Assembly: GCA_018806915.1 (NCBI GenBank) | Contig: JAGKQI010000073.1 | Coordinates: 496,001 to 560,000 of the forward strand | From: Phytophthora colocasiae | Lineage: Eukaryota; Oomycota; Peronosporomycetes; Peronosporales; Peronosporaceae | DNA length: 64,000 bases | Reading direction: 5' to 3' | Shown here: positions 39,373 through 49,964 of the stretch, piece after piece | How the letters are laid out: each line of letters starts with the position of its first letter | Position numbering within the stretch: position 1 is the first letter of the stretch | Notes under the pieces: generated by a model | The model's database searches: none | What the model was told of the DNA's origin: nothing | Seen by the model: only the letters and a program-made list of their open reading frames with translations | Position numbers and translations under genes: made by a program

Positions 39373-41879
39373 ATGAGTTTGACGGCGCATGGTGTGCGGC
39401 ACTTGTACGATGACGCGGCGGAGGCTGCTCTACGGCTGCAAGTACTGGGAATATATCGATGTACGTGTATTGATGTTTGATTTTATGTTAGTGGTGATGT
39501 TCTCACCGCTTTAGTGACCTGTGACAGACTTGGTGGACCCTGCAGCGAAGCAGCGACTGGGACAGCAATTCCAGGACACACGCGATGTATTCGACGTGCT
39601 GCTGAGTGATGGGCGTCATAAAATGAAGGCGGTGATGTCCCCCAGATGCAACCAATTGGTGTGGGAGCGGAAACTCGCAGCTCGGAGTATCGTGGAGGTG
39701 TGTTGAGGACGCTGAGATGGGGTTGTGAAGACGAAGGAAGCTGAGACTTTGCTGATTTTGATCCAATTAGGTGACCAAGTTCAAGGTGTTTATGGAGAAT
39801 GAACAGAATACGTATAGGGCGGTGGTGCTGGAAGATGTAGAGGTTTTGTCGTTCCGTGAGGATGGAGTTCTGCCGGACAAAGTGGTGACACCTCGCTTCG
39901 GAGCCCAGCGAGCGAATGACCACCTTCCATTCTTATCGACGGAACACCCACGGGAGGTGGGGCTTCTCCCACTAATTGGTGAACGTGTGTACTACTTGCC
40001 GATTGGCTCAGATCACTACACACTTGACTGGCAGTGCAGCTTTACCAATGGCATACCAGACGAGGACTCGCCACTAGATGAGCTGGAAAACAATTGGTAT
40101 GCTCGGTATGGTGACGATGACGACCAGGAACAGATGCAGAAGTCGGTAGCGTGGAACAGTACCCCCGAGTACTGTTCCAGTCTGTTCACACCTGGATGCA
40201 AAAAACTTCGCTCCTTGATCGAGGTTCTGGACGTCGCCAAGGAAAACAAAGACAAAGCGCACCGCAAGCTAAGCCCGCACATGATTGGAGTCCTACGTGT
40301 CAAATCCCAGGTCATGAACTTGGGGGAACCAGATGTCGCGAATCCGTTCCCCTTCGCGTTCAACGCTGTTGTTGGTGAGAATGGTCCATAGTCTGATTCA
40401 GTCTGATAGAGCTCTGATCTCTTGTGTTGTTACCGCAGTTGATGCTACTGGTGTGGTCGAGGCCATGTTCTTCGGTTCTATGTGTGCGAAATATTATTTG
40501 TCGCTGCACGAGGGCGACCTCTGTCAGTTCAGAGACTACTCATTCATTGACCCGATGGAGATTCAGTGGAAAATGTCAAAGAATCCATTGATGAGTTATC
40601 CCCATAAGTCGACTGGGCGTGTATACCATGTTCCAAGTACGTATTACTTCGTGGCGTTATGTCGTATCATCTACTTATCGTTTTAATGGGCAGAGAAATA
40701 CTGGAAGCTTCTGGAAAACACCGAGATATCCCCGCCTCTTCATGACAATGACTATCGCCCATCATGGCTCGAATGCAACTTCGTGACGAGTTTAAACGCG
40801 CATTACCTGGGGAATAGTGGCAGAGACTTCGAAACGATGTACTTCGATTTTGTTGGAGTCCTGTCGAATGTTGGGAAAGTTATACGCTCTCGAAAGCGAA
40901 GGCTTGGCGGAGAGGCAGAGGTGACCGAGTACCGATGGGTGAAGATGATTGACAGTAGCTCATCATATGAAGTTGTTATCAAGCTCAGCGAGTGCTCCCA
41001 ACCGGCCGCTTTTCAGGCCCTTGAGGCTGGCCAGACGTTGATGATTACCAAGCTCCAGTGGGTCGTGTTGCCGGGTGCTGACAGGCGAATCCAGTATGCA
41101 ACAACAAGTTCTTTCTCCGTTCTAAGACGGGATAAAGAAGTCACCCCGTTCCATTCGATTGAAGAATGCAACCTGAACGTCTATTTCGCGAACAACGTGA
41201 GGAAGAATGCTGTTCTCTACTCGCGCAAAACAAGTGGAGAAAGCAGGCTTACCGCACACATTGAAAAGAAGTATCGTCCACGGAATCACCTGCCGACTAG
41301 CATTGAAGAGCTCAAGGAAGCGTTCGATTTGAAGGTTTGCACGTTCAGGTACGCTACATGGTGTGTGTAATCTTTGGTACTACTGATTATTGACGTTGTG
41401 GGTTGTATTGCAGAGATCTGTCGGATCTTCACTTGGAGGCCTACGAGAACCAACACGTTGGCTTCGTTGGCCAAGTGATTGCAATAAGCGAGGAGGATGA
41501 AGCAACGAATGACAGATCCTCCGTTTATCTACGGCTCAGCGAACACAACAAGTCTGATCAGTTCCTTACGGTGGCAGTGACGATGAATGTGTTGTACCAG
41601 AAGCCAGCCGTCGAGGGAACCGTGAAGACTGTCACCCAACCGGCTTTGCTCCCTTTGATACGCCTCCTGCCAGCTGAAGTTGTGGGCGAAATGTATGCTA
41701 AAGCGATCAAGGGCTTGCCAGTCCGCACTAGACGAAGCAAAACGCCGAAGCTGTCACTTGATGCCGTTGGGGACTTCTTGAAGAGTTCAAGGCGTGACTA
41801 CTTCTTCTCGCTGCAAGTCTACTGCGATGAGATTGGCTACGTTACCTGGGAAGTTGATGCAATTCTTGCTGTGCCTTAG
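39373..41879 (+). CDS. RPA1/RADX-like multi-OB-fold protein
   Basis: Six exons: 39373-39460, 39528-39697, 39771-40374, 40439-40636, 40694-41348 and 41414-41879 (2181 nt, 726 residues). The segment DVFDVLLSDGRHKMKAVMSP with SIVEV and FREDG matches the first DNA-binding OB fold of RPA1-type proteins. Later segments (VDATGVVEAMFFG, DPMEIQW, FVGVLSNVGKV) suggest more OB folds. The length and absence of the RPA1 zinc finger point to an RPA-related single-strand DNA-binding protein such as RADX, which acts at replication forks. Orthology is not proven. All junctions keep frame. Confidence 0.65.
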
Positions 41880-42239
41880 ATTCATGGTAAAAAGAAGCGG
41901 TAGGAACCCAAGGGAAACAATTTTGCGTTCGTCACGAACAAGTAACAGCAATACATGAGTTTTCAATACGTCAGTGTGCGAATCAACCGTGTAGGTAGGA
42001 CAAACTGAGCAACGGGACAACGAACGGTGCACATGTACATTACGCCGTCGTCTGCATCCACCGCTAGTCCAATATTAAGCGAATATCCGCTTGCACTGCG
42101 GTAACCGACTGGAGTATCTTCGCGAAGTCATATGCAGCGCTTGTCGCCACCATCGCGAGTCCTCCAGACACAAAAAGCAAAAGATCTCCCTTCCCTAAAG
42201 CTCCACCTGCCTCCCAGGGTCCTCTGCTCCTGTGGGCGT
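41880..42239. other. Convergent intergenic region
   Basis: 360 bp between the 3' ends of the OB-fold gene (plus) and CK2 beta (minus). No gene is seen; it should hold both polyadenylation regions. Confidence 0.4.
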
Positions 42240-43214
42240 TCACCTAGCCTGTTGTTCGTCATTTGGTCGACCCTTCAAGCGGTCAATCAAAGTCATGACT
42301 TTCCGGTACTTTTCCCGCTCGCGGCCGGACGAAGCTTTCTTCTTGCCAGTGTAGTACTCACTGGAGCTGTGGACCTTGTAGCCGAACACTCGCGGCACGT
42401 AGGTCTGCGTGGGCGGCGGCACCACAAGCTGCGGATGCGTCATAAGGAACATGTGCGGGAACGTCGCGCCAAAGTACGCACCGTCAATCTCTGCAATACG
42501 ATACAAAAAACCTCAGACATCGAACCTCCACAAAAAAATACCCAAGAAAAACTTACGGCCTGCTCGTTGGGACTTGGGGAAGAAGATGTCCCTGCACTTG
42601 GGGCAAAAGACGTTGACCGTCGTGTGTCTGGGCACATCGGACTGGCCCACAGGCAGCACAGGCTGTCCTTGACAGTAGACGCGATGGCAGCGGCCGAAGT
42701 CTACGTTCTGGTACTTCTCTAACATGGCGGCCATTCCCTTGGTGGTCAAAATGTAGCGCGCGTGGATGAGTCCGTAGAGCATTTCCGCCGCAGACTCGAT
42801 CATCTCCTGCTGGATCTGCGTGAGGTTGCTGTCATTCGGTGTCTCAATGTCCAGGATAATGTCCAGCGCGTAGTCGTAGTAAGGCACGATGCTGCTGAGC
42901 CCTGTGAGGTTGAAGTCGTCTTCAATATAGTCCTCATCCACCTCGCACAGGAAGCTGTTCTCCCTGAGGGAGCAGAACCAGGCGATCCAGCTCGTCTCCT
43001 CTTCGTCGCTGCCTTCCACGTCGTTATCCTCGTCGTCATCGTCATCGTCCAAGCTGGAATCCTCTTCTTCCTCTTCTTCCTCCTCTGACTCGCTCTCGGA
43101 TGCATCTACCGCCCCTGAGACGCGAAGCTCCTCCATGTGACCGAATAGTCGCTCCATCTCGGCCTCGTCAGCGGCCTGGCTGCCGTTAACGGCGCGTTCC
43201 GCTGGCTGGCTCAT
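42240..43214 (-). CDS. CSNK2B: Casein kinase 2 regulatory (beta) subunit
   Basis: Exons 43214-42557 and 42490-42240 (302 residues). An acidic N-terminal extension ([14 protein letters not shown] and a run of Asp) precedes the conserved core: [23 protein letters not shown], then [12 protein letters not shown], and the zinc ribbon with C-x4-C (CHRVYC) and C-x2-C (CPKC). The end has [17 protein letters not shown]2 beta dimerises through the zinc ribbon and docks the catalytic subunits. The acidic extension makes it longer than the animal protein (about 215 residues). Confidence 0.95.
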
Positions 43215-43596
43215 GGCGACTTTTGGACGGCGGGTTTATGTGGTCTGTAAACGGCTTTATGGGGTGAGAAACACTGCGCTGCACTCGCCAGTGTCTCGTG
43301 GTGACTCTCCTGGCGGTAGGAGAGGCTGGCAGGGCTTGAAGGGCGAGATATTCGCACAACTGCTAGCAGCAATCGAGTGGGAAAACCTAACGAAGGAGCA
43401 AGCTTTTCACGCCCTTAGGTGCAGTCTTGTGTTCTCGCACACAAAATAGAGGTCATAATTACCGGTACGAATAAAACCGAGCAAGGAAATACCGGTAGAA
43501 TACATAAAAAGCATTTTATTTAAGAAGTGCTTTGTTTTAAACCGGTTTACTACTAGTATATCGGTACTCACAAATGGTGCCACTTGAAGACTTCCT
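43215..43596. promoter_or_regulatory. Divergent intergenic region with repeated ACCGGT motifs
   Basis: Between CK2 beta (minus) and the phosphatase-ASCH gene (plus). ACCGGT occurs at 43461, 43491 and 43541, twice within TACCGGTA-like palindromes, all within 140 bp of the phosphatase start. A 78-codon frame from an ATG that overlaps the CK2 start (43213-43449) is probably leader sequence, not a gene. Confidence 0.45.
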
Positions 43597-44842
43597 ATGG
43601 CCAGAGCAGATCGAGATGCCTGGTACGAGGCCTACGCTTCAGGGGATGAGGAGAGACGTCTTCTTCAAGAGAAAGAAGATGGAGACGAGTACGAGTACGA
43701 GTGTGAGGAGGTAGAGATCGAGGAGATGGCAGATGACGAGCCTATGCACATCACTAGCAGACTCTTCCTCGGATCGATAGACGCGGCAAGGAACGTGACT
43801 GCATTGAAGCGACTGCGCATTGGTGAGACACTAGCGTTGCTGGCCATTGGAGAAGATGCTGCTGCTGCTGTGTCGAATTACGCAAACGTCGTGTCGGAAG
43901 TCTATACGGAGGTTGGTATCAACAGGACGCTCATAGAGATTGAGGATTCGAGGAACGGAGACTTGATGCGGAGACTCCCAGAGATATTGTCGAAGCTGAG
44001 GGAGATCATGTAAGACGATGCGTGGGGTTGGTTTGAAATATTATTGAGGTTTATTTCTGTGTATTTTGTGGATTGGAACTGAGTAGTGCAAAGGCTGAGC
44101 GGAACGACACGAGTGTGTTGGTGCATTGGTACGTACAATTAATGGGCTAGTGGGTGAATACAGTTTTTAAGTGATGTTTGCACTGCAGTATTGCCGGTAG
44201 ATCACGGTCCGCGGCAGTACTGGTAGCATGGATACTTGTCAATGACTCGAAGCAGCCGAGTGTGCAAGATGTTGTCGATCGAATAAGGTACGAATGGTGG
44301 CGTCGATATCTCTATCTCTAACTGGTTCAATGTGCTGCAGAATCATCCGCCCTTGGATCGAGATCAACTCCTACTTCATGCAGGACTTGCACCTATTCCA
44401 CACCGTGTTAACTTTGTCTGATGGAGAGACACTCGCTACAGCCGATGCTGTACAACTACAAGGGCGAGCATTCCCCCGATTGGATTTCGGTTCAAACCTC
44501 GTCGAAGGAATCCTGGGAGGCACAAAAATGATCACGATGCGTCTCTTATCCGACATCGAAAATGATCCCAAGTCCGACCTGGGAGATATTTTCCCCCTTT
44601 CCACTGTTGCTGCAACGACAGCGAGTCCTGATTCACCGTCAGTCAGTTCGTGTTTCGCGTATCTGCGAATCGACAAGATTGAAACGCGTGACCTGAACAC
44701 TATTGACGACGCAACACTCGGTAAATCTGGCTTTGAGTCGACCCACGAGGTGTTGTCGGTGCTCAAGCAATTCTACCCCAACGTGACGACTTCAACTCCG
44801 CTGTTGATGCTGCACTTCCGCTGCTTATGTCCATGCAATTGA
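43597..44842 (+). CDS. Dual-specificity phosphatase fused to an ASCH-like domain
   Basis: Exons 43597-44009, 44087-44128, 44189-44287 and 44341-44842 (1056 nt, 351 residues). An acidic start leads into a DSP domain beginning ITSRLFLGS. The active site HCIAGRSRSA is assembled across exons 2 and 3, with catalytic C152 and R158 in the CX5R spacing. DSP helices end around RIIRPWIEINSYFMQDL. The same exon continues for about 130 residues with GGTKMITMR, an ASCH-like signature, then a strand FAYLRIDKIETRDL. DSPs remove phosphate from Ser/Thr/Tyr; ASCH is a PUA-like RNA-binding fold. The fusion is unusual. Frame-keeping splices support one gene. Confidence 0.7.
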
Positions 44843-44943
44843 GCTTTTCAATCCATGTATGTAGCCATATCTTTCACATGGCTACATTTTGTGTTTGTGT
44901 ACACAAATGTCACTAAATAAACAGGCAGAGGAGGAAGGAAGAC

Positions 44944-46102
44944 ATGGCATCTGCAGGCTTCTACACGTTGGAGAACGGCGCCTCAGAGCTGCTGCAGGAC
45001 CTGTACAAGACCACTGAGGGCACATCTGCACCTGCTAAGGCCGAATACTTGGGTGACTCCCGGCGTGAGAACCAACCCCAGTCGAAGGCGGACCCTGTGG
45101 AACACAAGGGGATCCGTCTGCACAATTGGGTCATTGGCTCCAATAAAACCCACATCACGCCCATTGACACGGTGGATGAGTGCGTAATTTATTGCAATTT
45201 AATGTGTTGAGTAAAGGAAGGGGTGCTAATGTGTTTAACTATTGTAGAATTGGGGAGGCAGCCAAGCTGACGCCGCCTGAGATGGTCTTTGGCAAGAATC
45301 AGCTGGTTCTCTACCATGAATCGTCAGGCGTGTGCTACAATTTTTTAGCGGTGGAAGCTCTGAAAGGTGCTCACTTTCCCCCTCCAGTTAGTGACCAGGC
45401 ACAGGACATTGTGGCCAACCAACAGTTAAAGGTCTCCATTGCCAAGCACAACACCAACAAGTACGTGGTTGTAGTTTTTTGTTGAGGCGACATGAATTAT
45501 TCAAGGGAGTTTTGCTGCAGGGAGGACGTGAAGGAGTTGGATATTACGTACGACTGGACGTATTCAACGGACTACAAGGGATCGCTACAGCGTCTTACCA
45601 AGTCCGAAAGCTCGCCAGTCACGTTTACGAAGAGTGAGGAAGATGCGAAAGTGGAAGCTACAAGTGAGCGTATCAATTACGAGAAGCTGAAGGAACGCGA
45701 GCCTATCCTCTGGTTTGAAGATGTCGGTTTGTATGAGGATGAGCTCCACGACCACGGAAGCTCCGCCATGTCGGTGAAAGTGGTACGTCTACTGCGTCTT
45801 TTAGCGTTATGATGGAATTGTTCTGACTTTTTCTCCAGCGCGTGATGCCCTCAGGGTTCTACGTGTTGTCTCGCTACTGGATGCGCCTGGACCACGTGGT
45901 TGTGCGTCTGCACGAGACTCGGATCCACCACCTCTTCGGCAGCGACCACTTCCTGCGCGAGTACACACGCAAGGAGGAGCAATTCGACACACTGTTCGCT
46001 AAGGGCCACCCGAAGAACATGGCCAACTACACCAATATCGATACGTTCCAGCACCTGCTGCCTGTTCGCGAAGCTGTGGTCGAGAAAATTTTGCTCCAGT
46101 AA
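44944..46102 (+). CDS. TIPRL: TIP41-like protein (PP2A-family phosphatase regulator)
   Basis: Exons 44944-45179, 45248-45460, 45521-45782 and 45839-46102 (324 residues). TIP41 motifs: GIRLHNWVIGSNKTHI, PPEMVFGKNQLVLYH, ILWFEDVGLYEDELHDHG, and VMPSGFYVLSRYWMRLD with REYTRKE. TIP41 binds PP2A-type catalytic subunits and works in TOR signalling. About 50 residues longer than the human protein, mostly in the region before ERINYEKL. The start ATG 44944 is the first in frame. Confidence 0.93.
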
Positions 46103-46213
46103 ATCTCGTCAGCCTGACCACAGCCCACTAGCCATCTTAGATTGCATGCAGACACAGCAAAAGCGTAACCCTGATTAAATACTTTTGTGTTGTAGCTACA
46201 TGGCGTCAAGATC

Positions 46214-47019
46214 CTATCGATAGCCGTCTGGAACCTCCGAGCCCACAGCAATCAAACTGTCTGCGTTCGAGGAAACACCAGTTACTGCGAACATCGAGCG
46301 AGAGCTGAAAGAATACCACGAAATATCTCTGGTATCTGCCGTGTACACTGGTATCTTCGTCTCCAGCTCTGACTCAACTGTGTTGGCGCTGACATTGCCG
46401 TCTTCAAGCGTCACCTCTTCTTCACCTTGACTCTGATTCAGCTGCGCTTCATCATTCAGGAAGAACGCCACTTGTTTCCTATTCATATCTAAATACACCC
46501 CGACTGTGTCTCCTGCAGCGAAGGCCTGTGTTCTGCAAACCTCCACGCCGCTGTGTATTATCACACCAGTGGCAGCGTATCCAACAGCTCCCGACGAGTC
46601 TCCAGTTTCGAAAGCTTCAGACGGCGCAACGCCCACCATGACACTACAAGGATCCGTCATACGCTCTACTAGCACCTCCCAATAGTGACGGCCACTGGTG
46701 AAATAGAGATGGCGCAGTACTCGTTTGCAGCCTAGAGGCGTGCAACTACCTGCATACAATCAACATAGCTACAAGTTAGCTATCATTCCCATGGCATTGT
46801 GACACCTGTAGACGCTATTAGAAGCTGAAACTTCGTCAGCATATACAAAACATATGTATCTATCCGCATAGCACAGAATAGCAAAGTAAAGAGCGACGTG
46901 TACGTACGCACAGCCATGTCGTCTGCAACGCCCGCATTCCCCAACTCCCAGCAGCTCCGCAATGACACAACAGAAAAACGGTACATCTTACTAAGTACGA
47001 ATAATGTCCACCACACCAT
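46214..47019 (-). CDS. SPRY-domain protein
   Basis: Exons 47019-46908 and 46749-46214 (648 nt, 215 residues). The second exon encodes most of a SPRY domain: TSGRHYWEVLVERM, VMVGVAP, GAVGYAATGVIIH and GDTVGVYLDMNRKQVAFFLND. SPRY domains bind proteins. The 5' exon is less certain: ATG 47019 or ATG 46986 are both possible, and the N-terminal strands of the domain are poorly matched. The gene is head-to-head with the PP2C fusion, only 52 bp between starts, with an ACCGGT motif in between. Confidence 0.65.
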
Positions 47020-47071
47020 CGATCTATTTTTAGCGAGTCACCAATAATATACCGGTAACTTAGTAGCACTC

Positions 47072-49204
47072 ATGAGCCTGCCAGGGCTGCCTCCGCGCCA
47101 TCCACCGCGGGTTAAAGCACCTTTGTACACGCATCTACAGGAGCTATCGAGTCGCTGTTTGGGGGAGAGTTTGGCGTCGCAGAGTACAATGGACCTGACC
47201 AATTTGCTGAGTGACAAAACGGCATTGCAGCACCTAGTGAAGGACCTTTATCGGCCTTTTGAGGCTTTGCACGTGGACCACATTGTGGCTTTGCATGTGG
47301 AAGGAAAGACCATCACTCTTGAAGAAGTTGCAGTTGATGAGAAGGAGGAAAAACGATCGTATCACTTCACGACTGCTATTGCAGGAGCAATTGCAGGTGC
47401 TAAAGAACTCGGTACGTGAGAGTTGGTTGGAATTAAATTGAAAGGATGGAGAAATGATGGTCTTTCTATTGTATACAGCGTATGGAGAGATAACAGTATT
47501 GAAGAAGAGTGGAAAGGGGATGAAGAAGCGTGGGAGGGATGGCACGAAGCCCAATAAAACGACGATCAGAGCGTCCAAGTGCAAGCGTATAGTAACAGTT
47601 GACTGTGGCGAGGGAGAGTTCTGTGTCGAGTTAAAGCGCAAAGCTGTTGGAGAAGCTGCTCGTGTGTTGCTGGTGGTGGATTGGATCAGTGATGCCGACA
47701 GTATTTTGGTAGCAAAGGATGCCTTAACGAGACTCGGCTGTGATGTGGTTGGAGCGAGTTTCGTCCTGACGACGAACTCCAATGTTCTCCGTACTTTAAA
47801 GGCGGCACAGGTAGCATTTAGCTGTTCGTGGAACCCATCGCATGGTGCAAAGCTCAACACGTCAATGCCCGCTTCGAACGGATCCAGTAGCTGTACGTGT
47901 CACCAGGCAGAAACCAGCAATGGTCAATCGTCGAGGAAGCGCCAACGCAAATCCGAGATCGACTCGGATCCGTCAGTGAAAGTTCTGTTGAGTCATCGAA
48001 CGGCGGAATACCAGGTATTTTTCCACTGGGAGGAAGCTGAGTGCTTTTAGTTTGGGCTAATAGCATTCTGATGCCATTTTTGCAGGCCAATAATCCGAGT
48101 GAAGATCGTAGCCTTAACATTGTCAAGGCAGCGGATGAAGGTGTTCAAATCAATGCAGTCTTTGACGGCCACGGTGGTTCCAGAGCAGTAGAGTGAGTTC
48201 GTCGATTCCCTTTTTACGAAATTGGACCAAGTGTACTGACATTGAGCGTACAGGCAACTCAGAACGTCTCTGTGTCAGCACATACTTGCCGAAGTAACCT
48301 CAAAGAACTCCAGTGACGAGGTATCAGCTATCGTTAAGAACGCCTTCGCTCGCTCTGATGAGGAGTTGAAGCAGTCACTGTTGGCGCTTCCTGAGAAGAC
48401 GCGCATGTCAAAGGGCTACTGCAACGCTGGATCTTGTGCTGTGATTGCGTTGTTCGTTAACTCGGTGCTTTACATTGCGAACGTGGGAGACTGTGCTGCA
48501 GTCCTCGGGAAAACCAGCAAAGAGACACAAGGACTTCAGGCAGTTGAAGTGTCAGTTGATCACTCGTGCAACAACCCACAGGAGACTAAACTTGTAATCG
48601 AGCGATCTCACGACCGAAATGCGATCAGAATGAGCAAGGATGACCAGGCTACAGGCGCTGGAATCATTGGCGTTAAGCGGGTTGCAGGTAGTTTGGCGAT
48701 GACTCGGGCATTCGGAGACTTCTATCTCAAGTGTCCCGAGCTGAGTTCGGCCCCCTTCAAGGTTAGTATTCTTGTTATTATTCTTTTATTCTCATTGTAC
48801 GACGCTAACTACTGTATGCTGTATCGCAGAGCAAGGTGCCATACATTACGTCCGAGCCCAGTATCACCACTGTGTATATGGACGGCAGCGAGAAGTACGT
48901 GATACTGGCGAGTGACGGTCTGTGGGATGTAATGACACCTCAAGAAGCTGTCCACATCGTAGACAAGTTCGACCCGGAGCAATCGCTCTTCTTTTCGACT
49001 GCCAGTGCAGCCCTCATTCACGCTGCCTTAGAGAAAATTGCGCATCGCGATGGGCTGATGATGCACGAGCTAATGGTGATGCCTCAAGGCCCTGTACGAA
49101 GACGTTTCCATGACGATATCACGTGCACTGTAGTCTACATCGACCATCCGAACAGCCCCCAGCCGGTGACGAGTCCAACTACACAGCAAACACCCAAGGA
49201 GTGA
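47072..49204 (+). CDS. Phosphoribosyltransferase-like domain fused to a PP2C phosphatase
   Basis: Exons 47072-47411, 47479-48014, 48086-48192, 48254-48761 and 48830-49204 (1866 nt, 621 residues). Residues ~35-215 follow an adenine-phosphoribosyltransferase plan (LSDKTALQHLVKDLY, VDHIVALHV, then VLLVVDWISDADS near 175 and LGCDVVGASFVL). The usual PRPP loop (D-D-x-x-x-T-G-G-T) is replaced, so catalysis there is unlikely. From about residue 290 comes a PP2C: EDRS, FDGHGG near 317, VGDCAAVLG, RAFGD, ASDGLWDVM and DDITCTV, with the metal-binding Asp residues kept. It is probably a Mg/Mn-dependent Ser/Thr phosphatase with a sensory or scaffold N-terminus. Confidence 0.75.
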
Positions 49205-49233
49205 CGGTAAACACTAGGTAAGCAGTTTTGGCT

Positions 49234-49824
49234 TTAATCCGACATCATCATATTCACATATTCAATGTAGTTGATGTTGCCGTGTTGGTCAGGCTCCAGC
49301 TGCGCATAGATAACAAATGTGAGGATTCATGTTCCGTGCAGAACATATTGTGCTGTTCGTGTACCTGACTGATTAGTTCTTGCGCCTGATCGGTCGAAAT
49401 GCGGTCTGCCCCGTACGTTGTGAGTGCTAGAAGCAACTTGTCGGCTTTGATGAACCCTGGAGCGGACGCATTGCCTTCGAAAGCCTTGAACGCGTTCTTG
49501 ACCTGCTCAGATGTGTACGTCGCGTTCACTTTCCTGGACATGACGGCCACGAACTCGTCGAAGTCGATCTCCCCGTTGCTGTCCTGGTCGATCTCGTTGA
49601 TCATGAGGTCGATTTCCTCTGGGGAAGTGTCGATGCCTAGAGTGTCCATCAGCTCACCCAGCTCGACTTTGGTGATCGAACCACCTCGATCCTTCAATGA
49701 CGGAGGGGATTGGTACTTTGTTGGTGGAGACTGAAAGCAAGAGGCAAGCAAAACGTACTCGGTCAACGAGGTTGAAGATCTCCCGAAACTCGGTCAACTC
49801 CTCGGGCGTCAGTGCATGCGTCAT
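49234..49824 (-). CDS. Calmodulin-like EF-hand protein
   Basis: Exons 49824-49759, 49691-49365 and 49299-49234 (459 nt, 152 residues). Starts like calmodulin (LTPEELTEFREIF). EF2 DQDSNGEIDFDEF is a canonical calcium loop. EF1 and EF3 (EGNASAPGFIKAD) lack key acidic residues and EF4 (EPDQHGNINYIEY) is partial, so it probably binds one or two calcium ions. A centrin-like or calmodulin-like regulatory light chain is plausible. All splices keep frame. Confidence 0.85.
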
Positions 49825-49964
49825 ATCTGCTTCGTAGTAAATACTGGACTGGATCCATTCCGTCGATCGAAAGCAGGTGAGTGCACAGTCCCATTCCAAC
49901 ATTCAAGGAAACCCACAACACTGAAACAGCCACGCCATTGTCCAATTATGGAATTCCTATGCAC

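Noticed and set aside
42762..43088. Plus-strand ORF of 108 codons opposite CK2 beta
   Set aside because: The repetitive hydrophobic sequence is the complement of the Asp/Glu runs of CK2 beta.
43213..43449. 78-codon plus-strand ORF sharing bases with the CK2 beta start
   Set aside because: No domain, no conserved look, and it lies in a region that should be promoter and leader of divergent genes.
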